64,000 bases of DNA, taken from the NCBI RefSeq assembly GCF_030463565.1, contig NC_134676.1, positions 29,761,228 through 29,825,227 of the forward strand, given 5' to 3'. Under the pieces are notes generated by a model. That model was not told the origin of the DNA. It made no database searches and saw nothing but the letters and a program-made list of their open reading frames with translations. Position numbers and translations under genes: made by a program. Each line of letters starts with the position of its first letter. Positions within the stretch are counted from its first letter, which is position 1. Origin of the DNA: Pelecanus crispus. Taxonomy: Eukaryota; Chordata; Aves; Pelecaniformes; Pelecanidae. Shown here one piece after another: positions 23,801 through 36,414 of the stretch.

Positions 23801-26800
23801 TCTGCTTAGGGGACTGCACAAATCTTTTTTATTATTATTAATGCTGAACATAACCACTTCAGCTTTGTAGTCATTATTTTCTGCATTCATCTGTTCATTT
23901 TTCTGGAACTTGAGAAAAATGTAGGTTTTATGTCTTATTTAACGAACTGTGGTTCGCACTGTAATGGAATTGCAAGCTACTGTCAAATCACGGATAATAT
24001 GCCATCTGTGATGTTATACTAAGTTGTTGAGCCAAATATTCTTCTGGTGTAAGTCAGCACAGCTTAATTTACATCAGCAGAGCCTTTCGATCAAACTTAA
24101 AATAACAAATTAATCTGTCCAAATGATCTTTCCCTTCTTCTAATTCCAGAGTCAAAGTACAGATTTCAGAAGTTGTATTACAATGTCCAGGAATGTAAAA
24201 GCACTGCAGCAGGAAAGCAAACAAGCAAACAAATCTAACCAATCCTTTTTAAAAGAAGGTCACATATATCTTAAATACATATTATTATGTTCTGTCCGCC
24301 TCTAAACATTAAACCGGTCAGTCTATAGCAGAATTTTTATCTCCAGTCCTCAAAAATTAATGCATGAACTGAGCCTTTCCATTTGTTGGTGTTTAAGGTC
24401 ACTGTTTTTTTCTTGTGAAAGTGGATATTATACTGGGTCCAAAGCACAGTCATATCTTGGCTCTTTCACTAGTACAATAACAAATAGGCTTTCTGATTTT
24501 ATTATATTATTCTTGCACAAATACCTGGGGTAGTTCAAGTACCTGCAGCAGCCTGTCTGGAGCAATCACCTTTGCTTTGCAGTGGGGGCAGAATGTCACA
24601 ATAAAATGGCTACTCTGCCTCCATGCTATTTCTTATGGGCCTGGCATAAATCTCTAAAAAGGCACATATGAGACACAGGTCTCAAGAATGGGGCACTAGC
24701 TGGGGCTACTTCCAAAACACCTTCTTTACTCTGCCACCTGCCCCCCACTGCCCTCTGTGCTGGGGGTCCTCAGGGACAGGCAGGGAGGTTGCTATGGGCA
24801 GACAAATTGTTCAGACAGCCCACGGACAGCATCACGTCTCCTCCAATGATGGAGATGCTATGTGACCAGATTTGCACCAGACGTGATGGGTGAACCAAAA
24901 TTCTGGTAAATGCTAGAGGCACTTCCAGTCATTGGACAAGAGAGAACATGGCTTTGCAGTGCCACCATGGGATGTTACACAACCTGATGTTGTTGCAACA
25001 TTTTTCACCCTGCCTTAAAATCATGTGGAGTCACAACTATTGTCATTATCAGGCACTGGCACGGGAAAGCACAATGCAGATACTGTGACTGTACTGCCCG
25101 TGACACAATGAGACAAGAAACTTAGAACAGCTCAGCACTTGGGCAAAGACACAGACAAGTAAGAGATAAGCAGCGCATGAGAAGAGAGCAGCACAGGGGT
25201 GTACAAAACTTTCCCAAACTCTACACTTTATAGCAAATTGGAAAAGATAAAGAGCCCAGCAATTTTATGAGAAAAAAACTGACCTAAGACAGCAATAGTT
25301 GCAGATACACCCACAGTCTGTTTAACACTCATTGGCAATAAAAGCTCTGGACTGAGAGAAGGTGAAAGCAGAAGCTCTGCCATTTTTATCCTCTGGAATT
25401 AAAATAGCTTTCCTTTCACCTTGCAGAGCAGCAGCACAAATGGGGCTGCCCACACCCAAGCAGTCAAAACTGCATTGCCAACACTCAATCACTGTTTGGA
25501 AAACAAGCAGCTTTGGAAAAGAAAGGATGAGAATATTTTTCCACAGTGTTTGGGAATGTTTGGCATGCAGAAAACCCCTGCTGGCTGCCTGCCGGCCTGC
25601 CTGGGAGCCAGTGCACAGAACTGCAGATTCTGCTGATACTGTCCAAATGTGTTAATTTTGCTGCTGCTTTGACTGTTTTTCTTCATCCTTGTCCAAAGCA
25701 AGAGATAGATAGGATGGGGCTTTTCCTGCTCCCTTTGAAGCCTGTGGCAGGTTTCCCTTCAACAGCAAAGTGCCAGGGTCTGTCCCTGATCAAATAATTT
25801 TGTGTTTCTGCAACTGACTGCAATTCCCTTAATGCACTTGATCTGAGCCATGGCTCCCAGACAGAATCCCATGGCTCCATAAGGACAGATTTTGGCCCTG
25901 GAGCTGGTACCAGTGCAGATGATGCTCCTTCACTTAGTGTTGCTCTCCATAGAGAGCCCTGGGTTTCCTACTGGGGGCGATGCCCTCCCTGTTGTCTGTG
26001 GGGCTGTGCCTTCCCTAAAGCCATACCTTGGCCCTTCTTGGTTTTCACTTTCTGACTCATGCTCACACTAGGGCACCAGCACTGGCTGTATTAGCACTTT
26101 GTCAGGTCAGGACAGATGACCAGGGTGGATTATCTTCCTTGCAGTCCCCTCGGTTCTGGTCCTGCAGCACACCATTGCCTTGAAGGGGAAGCCACACAAA
26201 TTGTGTCCTCAGTGGCAGGTCCCTGCTCTGGTTCTGGTACCACAGGCAACGGTTCCAGCAGGCACAGTTTGACAGATGTGACCCTTGAGCTGCATGCCCT
26301 AAGGAGGCAAAGGATTTCCACACCATGTACACCCAGAGTGAGTTTTATCCTCAGACAGAAAGGACACTGGTTATGTTAACTGGAAATATAAACTCCAGCC
26401 TTGAACACTGCGCCCACTCTGGCTGTAAGCACAAATTGATTCACACTAGTATGCAAGCGTATGCATGCTCCTGTGGTTCCTTCCCACTTGTGGCAGGAGG
26501 GATCAAGGAAAAAGCTGTAGAGGTGAGTAAAGAAGAAAGCCTTTAAACATTTACCATCTACTTTTCAAAGTAACAGTCTGGACCTGGTTCCTGTCTCACT
26601 GCCATGTGTAAGTAAGATGGGAGCAATGGGAAGTTACAGCACTCCATTTTTAAGCTCAAAAGCATTAAGACGAGTATGACACTGAAATTAAAAATAGTAT
26701 CTGATTTCTGCCTCCAGGAGATGTGTGCTTTCCTACCAGGGAGATCAAATTTGAACAGGCATGAAGAAACATTTACATAACAAGACTGTAAGAAGCAGCA

Positions 26801-29136
26801 TACTGTAAAAGAGGTCTGTAGGCCAGAGCTGAAGTAGCAGCAATTTTTCTGGTGATAGCAATACTCAAGCGAATAAACCACAGGGCCTTGAGAGCATATC
26901 AGACATGCACATTAATGCTTAAAGCATTCAGATGAGAGCAGAAATGAGTCTGTTGGAGCTATTCCCTATCTGAACAAGATGCGAAGTAGTAGAGTTGGAA
27001 GATGCTTGTGTGCACAGAGCTAACACACAATCAGGAAGCAGGAGGCCCTGTATTATGTGTTTTCATAATACGTCACACACATTGCTTTACATCATGATGT
27101 GATAAATCATTTGTTTGTATCCACAGCCTGGCACACTTTAAAACAATCAGCAAAGACCACATTGCAAACCAGCTTGTCACTGCTAATTCTCTAAGCTTTC
27201 AGTGACCACTGTTTTGTCCATATTTTTACTGTTTGTCCTTTTAAAAAACATGCGGCAATATAGCAAGTATCAAAGCAGGAAGAAAGGAACACAGCTAAAG
27301 CAGTAGTTTAACTGTGTCCATCCTTTCTCAAAGCAGAGCTGGTGTTGGGCATCTGCAGCCTGGATGGTAAAGCACTGCACCTTTTGCCTTCCTCCCTTAA
27401 CACCACACAACTTGCGGTGTTACCTAATGGCCTTGCACACTTCTGTAGCCTATGGCCCCATATTGTGCCTCTGATTGTTTAAACCAAATAAAATATATTT
27501 AGAGTTTCTCCCTGCCTTGTCCCATAGTTAAAAAATTGCAGGTGGCAAGTCAATTTTATTTTGCTTTTTATCCAAAAATTTCACACAGCTTTACAGACAA
27601 TTGTTAAACCTCACAATCCTTAAACAAAAAATGTGTCTGTGCATTTTGTCAAGATGGAGACACAAGAACAGAGAGGTTAAATGACCTATTGAAAAGCATA
27701 CCAGAAAATTAGTGACAGCATCAAGAATGAAGCAAAAATAAAAAAGTCCTATCTCACCATTTCTTGTACCAGCCATTGTACCATAGAGTCTTCATCACTG
27801 TCCTCGTAATGCAACACATAGCAGTGTACAACTCCTTCCACTGATGTTCTACCATTAGCAGCTTCACTGATTAACATTTTCTTTTTTTTTGCATGTGGGG
27901 AAATACTGCAATAAAAATTTTCAATGTAGATTATTCCATGCCTGTAACTATTATCTCTAAAACCCTCATGTGATTCTTCAATGTTTTATGCTTTGAAAAC
28001 AGTGTGTCTTCAACAATTTTTACTGCACAAACAGGAATAATTTAGTATTAAGTTTTGGAGGTAGGATATTGGGATAACCAGAAAAGATGACCCTCTTCTT
28101 AAGGAAAGTCTAGTAAGGGCTTTAATTTTCTTAAATTATTGCCATCCAAGTTGAACACTAGGGGTCATATTTAGATAACCACTGACACACTGCAGAGCAC
28201 ATCCAGGAGAAAAAACAACCACACACTCACCAATGACCCATGAATGTTTAACAATTCATAGAGGAACAGCAGTGATTTTCATAGTGTGCAGTGCAAATGT
28301 TGGTTTGCTGTGAAGTGCTGGGTTGACTTCTGTATTTCTGTGCTTTCAGCAGGAGTTTGGAAACAAAGAAGGGAGGCTTACAACATGCTTACAGCATCAG
28401 ACATGCTCTGTCTTTTCCCCTAAGGGGGAATGCCCCTGCACAGATGTCTCGGGGTCTGTGGTCTCTCCATTTTGCATTTTCAGTGCCACAACAATTCCAG
28501 TTCAGGAAAAGTGGGACTCAACGTTTTTGTTGTTGAGCCAACGTGCTCTTGGGAAACACAGAAAGTTCATTTGGGAGCCAGATTCAGAGGCAACAACACC
28601 AGTTGTTTCGTCAGTTTTACTAAGCTTTTATATGCTTACCCATTAAGTTAACTTTCACCATCTATAATCCCCACACAGAAGAGAGTTGACTCCAAGCAAA
28701 GTGCCTTGATATTACATAGATTCCCAGATAATGCCCTTGCAAGGAACAGCTGTAGTGTAACATTAATTCTTCACCATTCTTACAGTAGTGGGAAGATACA
28801 TGGAGATACGTGCTTTTGTGGAAGTGCAGCTCTACCAGTCCTGAGAGACAGATGTGTTCCCTTACACCGAACAAGAAATGCTAGAGGTTGCCTGGTAGAT
28901 GTCTTTGCATTCCCACTATCCCCACTTGTGCTGTGGTTCCCCAGTGGCTGCAGAGGGCTCACGTGCTCATGCTGTTACGGATTGTTGTAATTCTGGGTTG
29001 ATGTCAACTTGCAGCATTGTGCTGCTGCAGTTCCATACTATGAAATTCAGACACGTAAAATAGGTATTAGCTCATGTCTTATGCCTTTCTGTTCACGTGG
29101 CTTACTTGTTTCCTGCGTTATAGTTTCCACTGTGTT
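17842..29136. other. Unique non-coding stretch
   Basis: Eleven kilobases of AT-rich unique DNA show no recognised gene, LINE or LTR. All open frames are short (about 110 codons or fewer) and overlap one another on both strands. Only a 19-base-period duplication at 22082-22115 and small homopolymers break it up. A short perfect inverted repeat (8-base arms) lies at 27050-27071. Confidence 0.5.
22082..22115. repeat. Two-copy 19-bp tandem repeat
   Basis: GACAGTCAATAGAAA is repeated after a four-base spacer (cata). Confidence 0.9.
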
Positions 29137-29290
29137 GTCCAGTCACCTTTAAAAGTTGTAAGTACTGGAGTTTCCACCATTTCCTTTAGGAGACTATTTC
29201 ACAATTTGTAATGTCTTGCTTTCAAGGAGGTTTTCCTGACATTCATCCTAAAATTTCCTTCTCTTAATTTCATCTCATTATTCTTAATTA
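29137..29290 (-). mobile_element. Ancient CR1/L3-like LINE relic
   Basis: Read on the minus strand, the DNA shows a heavily decayed version of the LINE C-terminal signature: an RFxxxVRK-like stretch, then WNSLLKEMVETPVLTTFK. This parallels [11 protein letters not shown] and [18 protein letters not shown] in the younger CR1 copies here. On the plus strand the same region reads ctggagtttccaccatttcc and ggttttcctgacattcatcc. There is no 3' tail. This is the oldest-looking LINE piece in the window, and its edges are uncertain. Confidence 0.7.
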
Positions 29291-30455
29291 AACACCCATG
29301 CAAAGAATTCCTTCCCACAGCTAGAGCCAGATTTGTGGCTGTTCTTTCATGTACATGCAAGCTGAAGAACGAAAAGAGAACCTGAATTTACTCCTGCCCT
29401 GTGAGATTAATGCAGAACCAGTGCCAAGCAACTCTCTAAAGAACATTCTTTCAAATTTGAAGTGATGAACATATTAACATATACAGTTAGTTTGAACTCT
29501 GATGCTGTAGAAAATGTGAATCGGAACTGAAAATAAATAAGCAGTTCAAGACAAATAGAAGGTATAGTGGATTTTCACTGACCTAAAGCTTTTTAAAGAA
29601 TATTTACTGCTATTTCATACTAAAGATATGATGTCATATATATATGTCTTTCAATCTTTCTTTGACAATGTACTGCCACACTTAAGTATCCCCACTGTTT
29701 TGTGGAGCTTCAAGTGAAACTCCCTGACCACTAAAACAATTCTTTCTTAAGTGGTTAACAAGTTACTCCAAAGCCTTATTGCTTGTAACTTAGTAAAATG
29801 TTATCTCTCCAAGCAGGGATTCATGATCAGGCATGGTGATAAGAAACCCTGGATTTGTAGGTTTGACTAAAACTCACCAGCACTTTGGGCAATAGTAAGA
29901 CATTAAGTCCATGTTGTCCTGGTTAAATTCTAATTTACCTTTCTCGTGCTGCTGTTTAGTTCTCCTGCAGTTTCCAACTGAGTGTACTGTTTTTAATTGC
30001 CTTTCTTAAAAAAGGTTACACAACATTGCTATTACACAGCGGCTGCTTTCGTTACATCTATCTCAGATATGGACCCTCAACACTGAGTGGAATAACTGGT
30101 GAGATACTTCAACCCCTAAATATTCTGCAGGAAAACAAAAAGCTCTATCCATATAGAAATTTAGCAGTATAGACATTTCTTGTTAAAATGCATAGCTGCT
30201 TACAAAGTTTGCTCTTCAGAAACCCATTTTTTTCCTTGGGTATATCAAATTTATCTGGTTTGGTTTCAGGGAAGTCAGAACAGTATCAGCTGAGACCCAA
30301 AAGGACCAAACTAACTTCTAGCAGTCAAAAACCTACAGAAATAAAAAGGAACTTTAAACAGTGGCCCAATTCAAATGAAATAACCTACATTTAAAATATT
30401 CTTATTTTCTTTAAGATCTCTGGGAAGAGATCATCTTGTCTTAAGAAATGGCTTT
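29291..30455. other. Unique sequence up to the LTR locus
   Basis: No gene or repeat was recognised. The last five bases (30451-30455, gcttt) are the left copy of the direct repeat flanking the LTR locus. Confidence 0.5.
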
Positions 30456-30712
30456 TGTCCTGGTTTCAGCTGGGATAGAGTTAATTTTCTTCCTAGTAGC
30501 TGACATAGCGCTGTGTTTTGGATTTAGCTTGAGAGTAACCTTGATAACACACTGATGGTTTAGTTGTTGCTAAGTAGTGCTGACACTAGTCAAGGACTTT
30601 TTCAGCTGCCCTTGCTCTGCCAGGTGCACAAGAAACTGGGAGGGGGCACAGCCAGAATAGTTGATCCAAACTGACCAAAGGGCTATTCCATACCATAGGA
30701 CATCATGCTCAG

Positions 30713-30720
30713 TATATAAA
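30713..30720 (+). promoter_or_regulatory. LTR TATA box
   Basis: TATATAAA lies in the LTR about 180 bases before the poly(A) signal, the position expected for the U3 core promoter. It is followed two bases later by the G-run. Confidence 0.75.
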
Positions 30721-30722
30721 CT

Positions 30723-30745
30723 GGGGGGTGGGGGGGGGGGGGGGG
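30723..30745 (+). repeat. G homopolymer in the LTR (G6 T G16)
   Basis: Six G, a T and about sixteen G sit immediately downstream of the TATA box, at or near the expected transcription start. Length here may be unstable, and the run could form a G-quadruplex. Confidence 0.95.
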
Positions 30746-30894
30746 TTGGCCGGGGAGCAGTGATCGCTGCTTGGGAACTGTCTGGGTATTGGTCGGCGGG
30801 TGGTGAGCAATTGCATTGTGCATCACTTGCTTTGTATATTATTATTATTATCATTATTGTATTGTTATTGTTACTATTTTACTTTATTTCAATT

Positions 30895-30900
30895 ATTAAA
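30895..30900 (+). terminator. LTR poly(A) signal ATTAAA
   Basis: ATTAAA is followed by a T-rich stretch and then U5, as expected of the R region of this LTR. The same hexamer recurs at the start of the partial second LTR near 31037. Confidence 0.6.
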
Positions 30901-31031
30901 CTGTTCTTATCTCAACCCAGGAGTGTTTCTCACTCTTACTCCTCCGATTCTTTCCCCCATCCCACTGTAGCAGGGGGAGTGAGCGAGCGGCTGCGTGGTG
31001 CTGAGTTGCTGGCTGGGGCAAAACCACGACA

Positions 31032-31168
31032 GTCCTATTAAACTGTCTTTATGTCAACCCACAAATTTTATTTTTTTCCCCCCATTTTCTCCACCATCCC
31101 ACTGGGGAGTGGGGGAGTGACCAAACAGCTGTGTGGCATTTAGCTGCCTACCAGGTTAAACCACAACA
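31032..31168 (+). mobile_element. Second, partial and more decayed LTR 3' end
   Basis: From about 31037 the sequence repeats the last third of the preceding LTR: attaaactgtctttatgtca, a T/C-rich stretch, accatcccactgggg, acagctgtgtggcatttagc and the end ttaaaccacaaca. By eye it differs from the first copy at about a third of positions, and several differences are CpG losses (gcgagcggctgcg against accaaacagctgtg). It ends in CA at 31168 and is followed by gcttt (31169-31173), which matches the five bases before the first LTR. The 5' part of this second LTR is absent. Confidence 0.8.
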
Positions 31169-32272
31169 GCTTTAAAAAGCACACCAAAACACACCAAATA
31201 ACAACTATTCAGACTTAGGTCTATTAACAGGGACACCAAAAAAATATGTTAATTTCATGCTTTTTCCTGCTCAGGACAGAGAAGCACCACACAACTGAGA
31301 GCCCTAGAAAACATGGATTTTCCTACTCTGTGCATGGCTGGTTTGTTTCTAGCACTTGGGCACGCCAAGGAGCATTGGGTAACTACCTCCCCAGCTCGTC
31401 TCAACAGGGTGGATTTGATCTGGGGACAGACCGTAATGTGATGCCCACCCTGATTTCAGGGTGGGTGAGGAGACTACAGGTCCAGCTTACGGTCTGTGGG
31501 GGCAGGCTGGGGCACTTCTGTGCATTACAGGAGGAAAGGCTGCTCCCTGCTCTGCCTGTGTGTTGGAAAGGGCCTTGTCTGGAGAAAAGCAAAGCAGGCA
31601 GGGAAATTGAAAGAAAAAAAAATCTGTTTTCTTTGAGGCCCTACAGAGAGCTTGGGTGAAAAACAGGTAGAGTAATAGCAATATTTTTTTTCTTCCTTGG
31701 GTGCAATGTGACAAGGGAAGTGTGTAAAGGCTGAGGCTAGTAGCTGGAACAAACTGGCCTCTCATGTGAGTCTTCACAAAGCTTTACTGGTAGCATTTTC
31801 ATGCTGGTAGGTTTTAAATAATTTGTTACAGTCTATTATTACAACCCATTTCAGGTCACAAGGGTTGCCCTATTAATTCTATAAAATGCCATCCTGAAAA
31901 GAGGAAAGTTTTACAGACTGTCAGAAGTTCTGTTCTGTTACTTTCCAGCCTCAGAACTAGACTTTTAACAGGAGGATTTGCCCCTGCCCCCCATACTATA
32001 TAGAAAACTATTTTGAATGAGAAATTATGTTTATTTTAGCATACTCTATTCCTAAAATCAGATGGACTGTAAGAGAAGGATAAATATTAAGCTACAGAGT
32101 TTCCATCCAACAGCCATAGAGGACAATTTTTATCAAATATGTAACTTTGGGACCAAAGAAACACCTGATGTATTAAAGTAAGGAAGATGGGGCAACTCAT
32201 CAGACACAGGTCAGAGGCTGGAAGAACTAGCACAGGAGTCTTATATAAGATCACTTCTACTTAATATGTTTT

Positions 32273-32332
32273 TGTATTCCAATAGGTAATCACATAAATT
32301 CCTGTATTACAATAGGTAATCACATAAACATC
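32273..32332. repeat. Two-copy 30-bp tandem repeat
   Basis: Two adjacent 30-base units share AATAGGTAATCACATAAA and differ at a few positions (tgtattcc against tgtattac at the start). Confidence 0.95.
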
Positions 32333-35300
32333 ATCTGTGTGCTTAAATGTTGAATTTAGCATTTCAAATCACAAGCTGGACACCTTTTGAAAGCTGGTGA
32401 GAAGGACTTAGCTTGGGAACCACAGCTTATGCAAAACACTGAAGCATAGGCATTTTCTGTGGAGATGAAGCCAGTGGCTTGTCTTTTGGTAGTTGACTCT
32501 TCAAATAACAATTTCCCTGCTTGGGATTAGAAGACAACCCTACCAAACATGTGGCTGAACATCCTCACTTCTTCTTTTCAATCAGGATTGGGGAATTCAG
32601 CACCTTGTAAGAACCGGGTAATGTTTAGGGAACTACAGTGTTGTGTTTTGCTGTAGTTTGCTGTAAAGCTAGGAAAACATTCCTTTAGTAAATCATAGTT
32701 GGAGAATTATTTAGGCATGCTGCAAGTCAAATTTTTAATGCTGTAGGCACTAGTACTATTTTCTTCAACCTACTTGTCTGAGGTTGTATCCAAAACACAT
32801 TAACAAAATTTACTGCCTCATCAGGGAATTCACCACAATGCACAATGCCCCACAAGTATATCTTGACAAAATGTAATTGTTTTGCTTTAGGAAACACCAA
32901 TATAAAAGGCAAAGACTGCAATACGTGAATATGACAGTGTTCACTTAAGGCCATGCATTTCAAAATGTAGTCATCATAACTATTTGTTTAATGTTGACAG
33001 TGTGCTTGCTGCTCTGCAATAGCAAATAGAATCATAGTTAATATCTTTGAGCCAACATAACAAAGAACAGACATGACAGAAAGGAATGAAGATATTAAAT
33101 GAGCTAATTTGAGTTATTGCTTTCTTGTAAAAGGAATGACTTGTCAAAATGGATTGAGTGGAGAGCTGTAACTTTGGTGAGATGAAATCAGGAGGATTCA
33201 AAGCACGGTTTCCAGACTCTGCTGTTCCTGTCATACGGCTCAGGCCATGGTCATGCCATGTAGTGGGTTTTAGAATACTTTACCTGAAATCTACCCTCTC
33301 ACCATATAACTTCTTGAAATAATACTTAGCTCTCCTAAAACTGTGAGAGAGGTGTTGCAAAGGCTGACCCCCACCATCCTCAGGTTGTTTTCTTTTACTA
33401 TTTCCAGGTATCATGTTTAGTCTTCACCTAGACAAAACTACAGACAAAAGGTGAATATCCATTGATTTTTTCCCCCTTTTCTTAAATACACATCATACAA
33501 AATATGGTGTGGAATTTAAATTTGTTTTGGCTTGCAAGAAACCCCATAAAGGTAGCAGGAATCTAAAATAAAGGATACGTAACAAATAATATACATAAAT
33601 GTATATAATAGGTAAGGGAGCCTTTCTTTATTTTCAGCATCTGAAAATAAAGACCCTAAAAAATGAGGTCTGAAAATACGAGCAGGCAGGGAGGGGAAGT
33701 CCCTACATTTCTATGGACTGTGCCAAGACACATAACAGCAAACTAGAAAGAAAGCTCAGGACAGGGATAAATAATGACTAGTTCACTTTAGCCTTGCCTA
33801 AGGGAGAGAGAGGGTGGGGGTCTCTGGCCCAGCTGTGAGTTCTCTTTGCTGAAGGCACAGAGGAGCTGTTGATCTGAGCGCTCTGCAGGACTGCAAGGTG
33901 GCCTTTGGGTGAGCTGCTAAAATGTCACCTTTCCCCTTGCTTCCCTACCCACCTTTCAGAAGGTGGTTGATTCATGAGTCTGTGGCTTCCTGAGATGAGG
34001 TTTTGGTGACAGAACTTGCTCAAGGTGCTGCTGTCCCCATTCCCCCATCCTACACGCACGCTGCATGTCAGTGCTGCAGTTTCTAAGTGACCTGGCAAAC
34101 AGAGTCTATTCCGTTACTTTGGGATGGATGAATCACTGTGCCAGGTGGGACTGTTTACTCACAGGTTCTCTACACCTCCGCACTGCCTGTGGGACCCTTC
34201 TTGCCCTAAGTGCTGCAGCTCTGTCCTGGCTTTTCATTCCCTCTGCCACCAGTAGCTCATTCCTGCCCCTCGCAGCCCAGCTGGAGGAACAACTGCCAGC
34301 ACCGGGGAGCCTGCTAGGAAGGTCACCTGTGCGTGTACAGCAGATTCTCTCATGTTCTTCCTCATATTCCAGGGAGTCCCAGGGCATGGAGACATTTTAG
34401 GGCCAGATGAAGTGAGAAGTGAGACAGCCATGAGAAAAGTGGGGGTCTTTGTGGGCCCAGCTTCTCCTTTGAACTGTGATCAACCTCTGGGATGCTTCAT
34501 GAGACAATTAGAGCTTATCTGAGGCAGCATTACCACCCAAGACATTTATTTGCACTGTCTAATTTTAGGCATCTTACTGTGTGTGCTCTGACTAGTCTTC
34601 TGAACAGCTCTGTCTCTCTCTCTATTAACTCTGTTGGGAGCTCAGGCATCCAGGCTCCCCTCTTCTGCATCATCTCCCACTGTTACGAGCCCACAGTGGC
34701 CCAAAATATTGAGACCTCATAGCTGCGCAAGCCACAGCTCTGCTTTCCTGAGCTCAAGTGCCAGGAGTTGCTAGCTGGTGCATGAAGCAGAATGTCCTTG
34801 GCATTTCTTCTCCTGATGGACGAGCCCCTGCCGTGCATAGGGAGGGACCAGGGGTGAGGAGGTCTCCCTGTCAGCAAGCACAGCTGAGTGTTTGCACCCA
34901 CATGTTCTCTGTGGTGCTTACCTGGACAGACCCCTTCCCCATGAACAGCCACACTTGGGCTTCCTCTGTCTTCCAAGGGAATGGCACAGGGACCCATGAG
35001 GCTAGGACTGTTGTAATGAAGGCACACAAAACACAATAAGAAACCCTAGCAAACCAGCATTTTTAGTCTTTTCCAAGACTGGATGATGTTTTTATGAAGT
35101 GCTTAGCTCCCACTTTATTGTCTAATAGGATGCGATCTGCCTTGCAACTGCAAAGTGCTTCAGATGTTATCCTTTAGTGACATGGCATTTTATGAAGCTT
35201 GTGAAAAATGATAAGACACACCCGAGACTGAGGACTGTTTGCTTACTGGATTGCAGGAGCAAATTATTAGTGCTAACACACAGACTATCTTTGTGTGGTT

Positions 35301-36386
35301 GATCTCTCCGTGTACCTGGTTTAGTAAACAGCTGTTGGCAAAGAAGATGAAAAGGGAATCTTTGTTACAGGCAACCATGAGGTAATGAAAAGAAAAGAAA
35401 AATGTCTTCATAGTCTGTGGGTTGTTTTTTTATTAGTGCATTAAAGAAATTTTGAGTGCGCTATTTGCTAGTCACAATAAAAACGTTAGAAGTAACCTAT
35501 AAGCAGTTCAAGTACAAATTTTACTGCTCTGAAAAACAATAAAATAAAGGTTTACAAAACCTTACAAACAAGATTATTGAAATAGATTTCAGATGAATGT
35601 GTTACCAAAAGATAATTTTTACTTTGGATTTTGTAAAAACCAGTAAATGATACCAAACCTGATTTATAAGAATGGTATATCTGATTAATCTTATTTTTCT
35701 GAACTGAGTGGAGGCAAACACTGAGCAAACATGAGAAATAATGAAAAATATATGGACTTGAAAAATACTACTGAAATTCAAGAATCAAATTCTAGATCTG
35801 CCAATGCAAAAATGGTTAACTGAATTTGCTATGAAAATGTCTGTCTCTCGCTAGGGAGTGGGGATCCTTATTTGCACAGACATGTGGTGGCATTCCCACG
35901 ATGCCTGAGCATGTCCTACTTTCCACCACTGGCCATGCATGCTAAAGGAGTGGTGCAGCCATTGTACGACACGGATGCAAGGAATTGGTGTCGTGTGGGC
36001 AGCTGTCTGTCAGAGATGATGACCCTTCATCCTCCACCCACCCTGCTCAGTGTGGCACAGAACTCGTCAGTGATTCTAGCTGCTGGAAGAAAAAAATCAC
36101 CTTCTCCGAGTGACTTCTTTTAATCCTGTGCTGAATCACATTCAGTGTACATTCCTGAAAATGCCATCCTGTGGAAAGAGATCCAAATCATGTGCTCTTA
36201 CAAGTCCCTCTTTGCCCTGCAAAAACTTGCCTGATCTTAACTCCCCCCTGCACTTGCAGAATGACTTGATTTGTGTCTGATTTAAAGATCAAATTCTGAT
36301 AGTTTTCTTTAGCTACATTGATCCTGCAGATATTCAGATGGTATTGTAGAAATTGAATTTTGATCTTGTTCTCCTTCACTCAGATT

Positions 36387-36414
36387 TAGGGTAATATACC
36401 TAGGGTAATATACC
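36387..36414. repeat. Two-copy 14-bp tandem repeat
   Basis: TAGGGTAATATACC is repeated exactly, with no spacer. Confidence 0.95.

Larger units (their letters stand above)
30456..31031 (+). mobile_element. Endogenous retrovirus LTR, near full length
   Basis: The 576-bp unit starts with TGTCCTGGTTTCAGC and ends with CCACGACA, giving the terminal TG...CA of retroviral LTRs. U3 precedes a TATA box (30713-30720). A G-rich run and a T-rich ATTATT tract follow, then a poly(A) signal ATTAAA (30895-30900), and U5 carries gagcgagcggctgcgtggtg. I recognise the family from memory as a common bird LTR, probably class III (ERVL-like), but the exact name is not certain. No gag, pol or env lies beside it, so no retroviral protein is encoded. 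Its own right flank (gtcct) does not match the left flank (gcttt). Confidence 0.9.

Noticed and set aside
27050-27071. Perfect 8-base inverted repeat GTATTATG...CATAATAC
   Set aside because: Short, single, AT-rich hairpins are expected by chance in 64 kb.
31246-31659. 137-codon plus frame after the LTR
   Set aside because: Considered as a retroviral remnant, but there is no gag, pol or env motif and the composite LTR ends before it.
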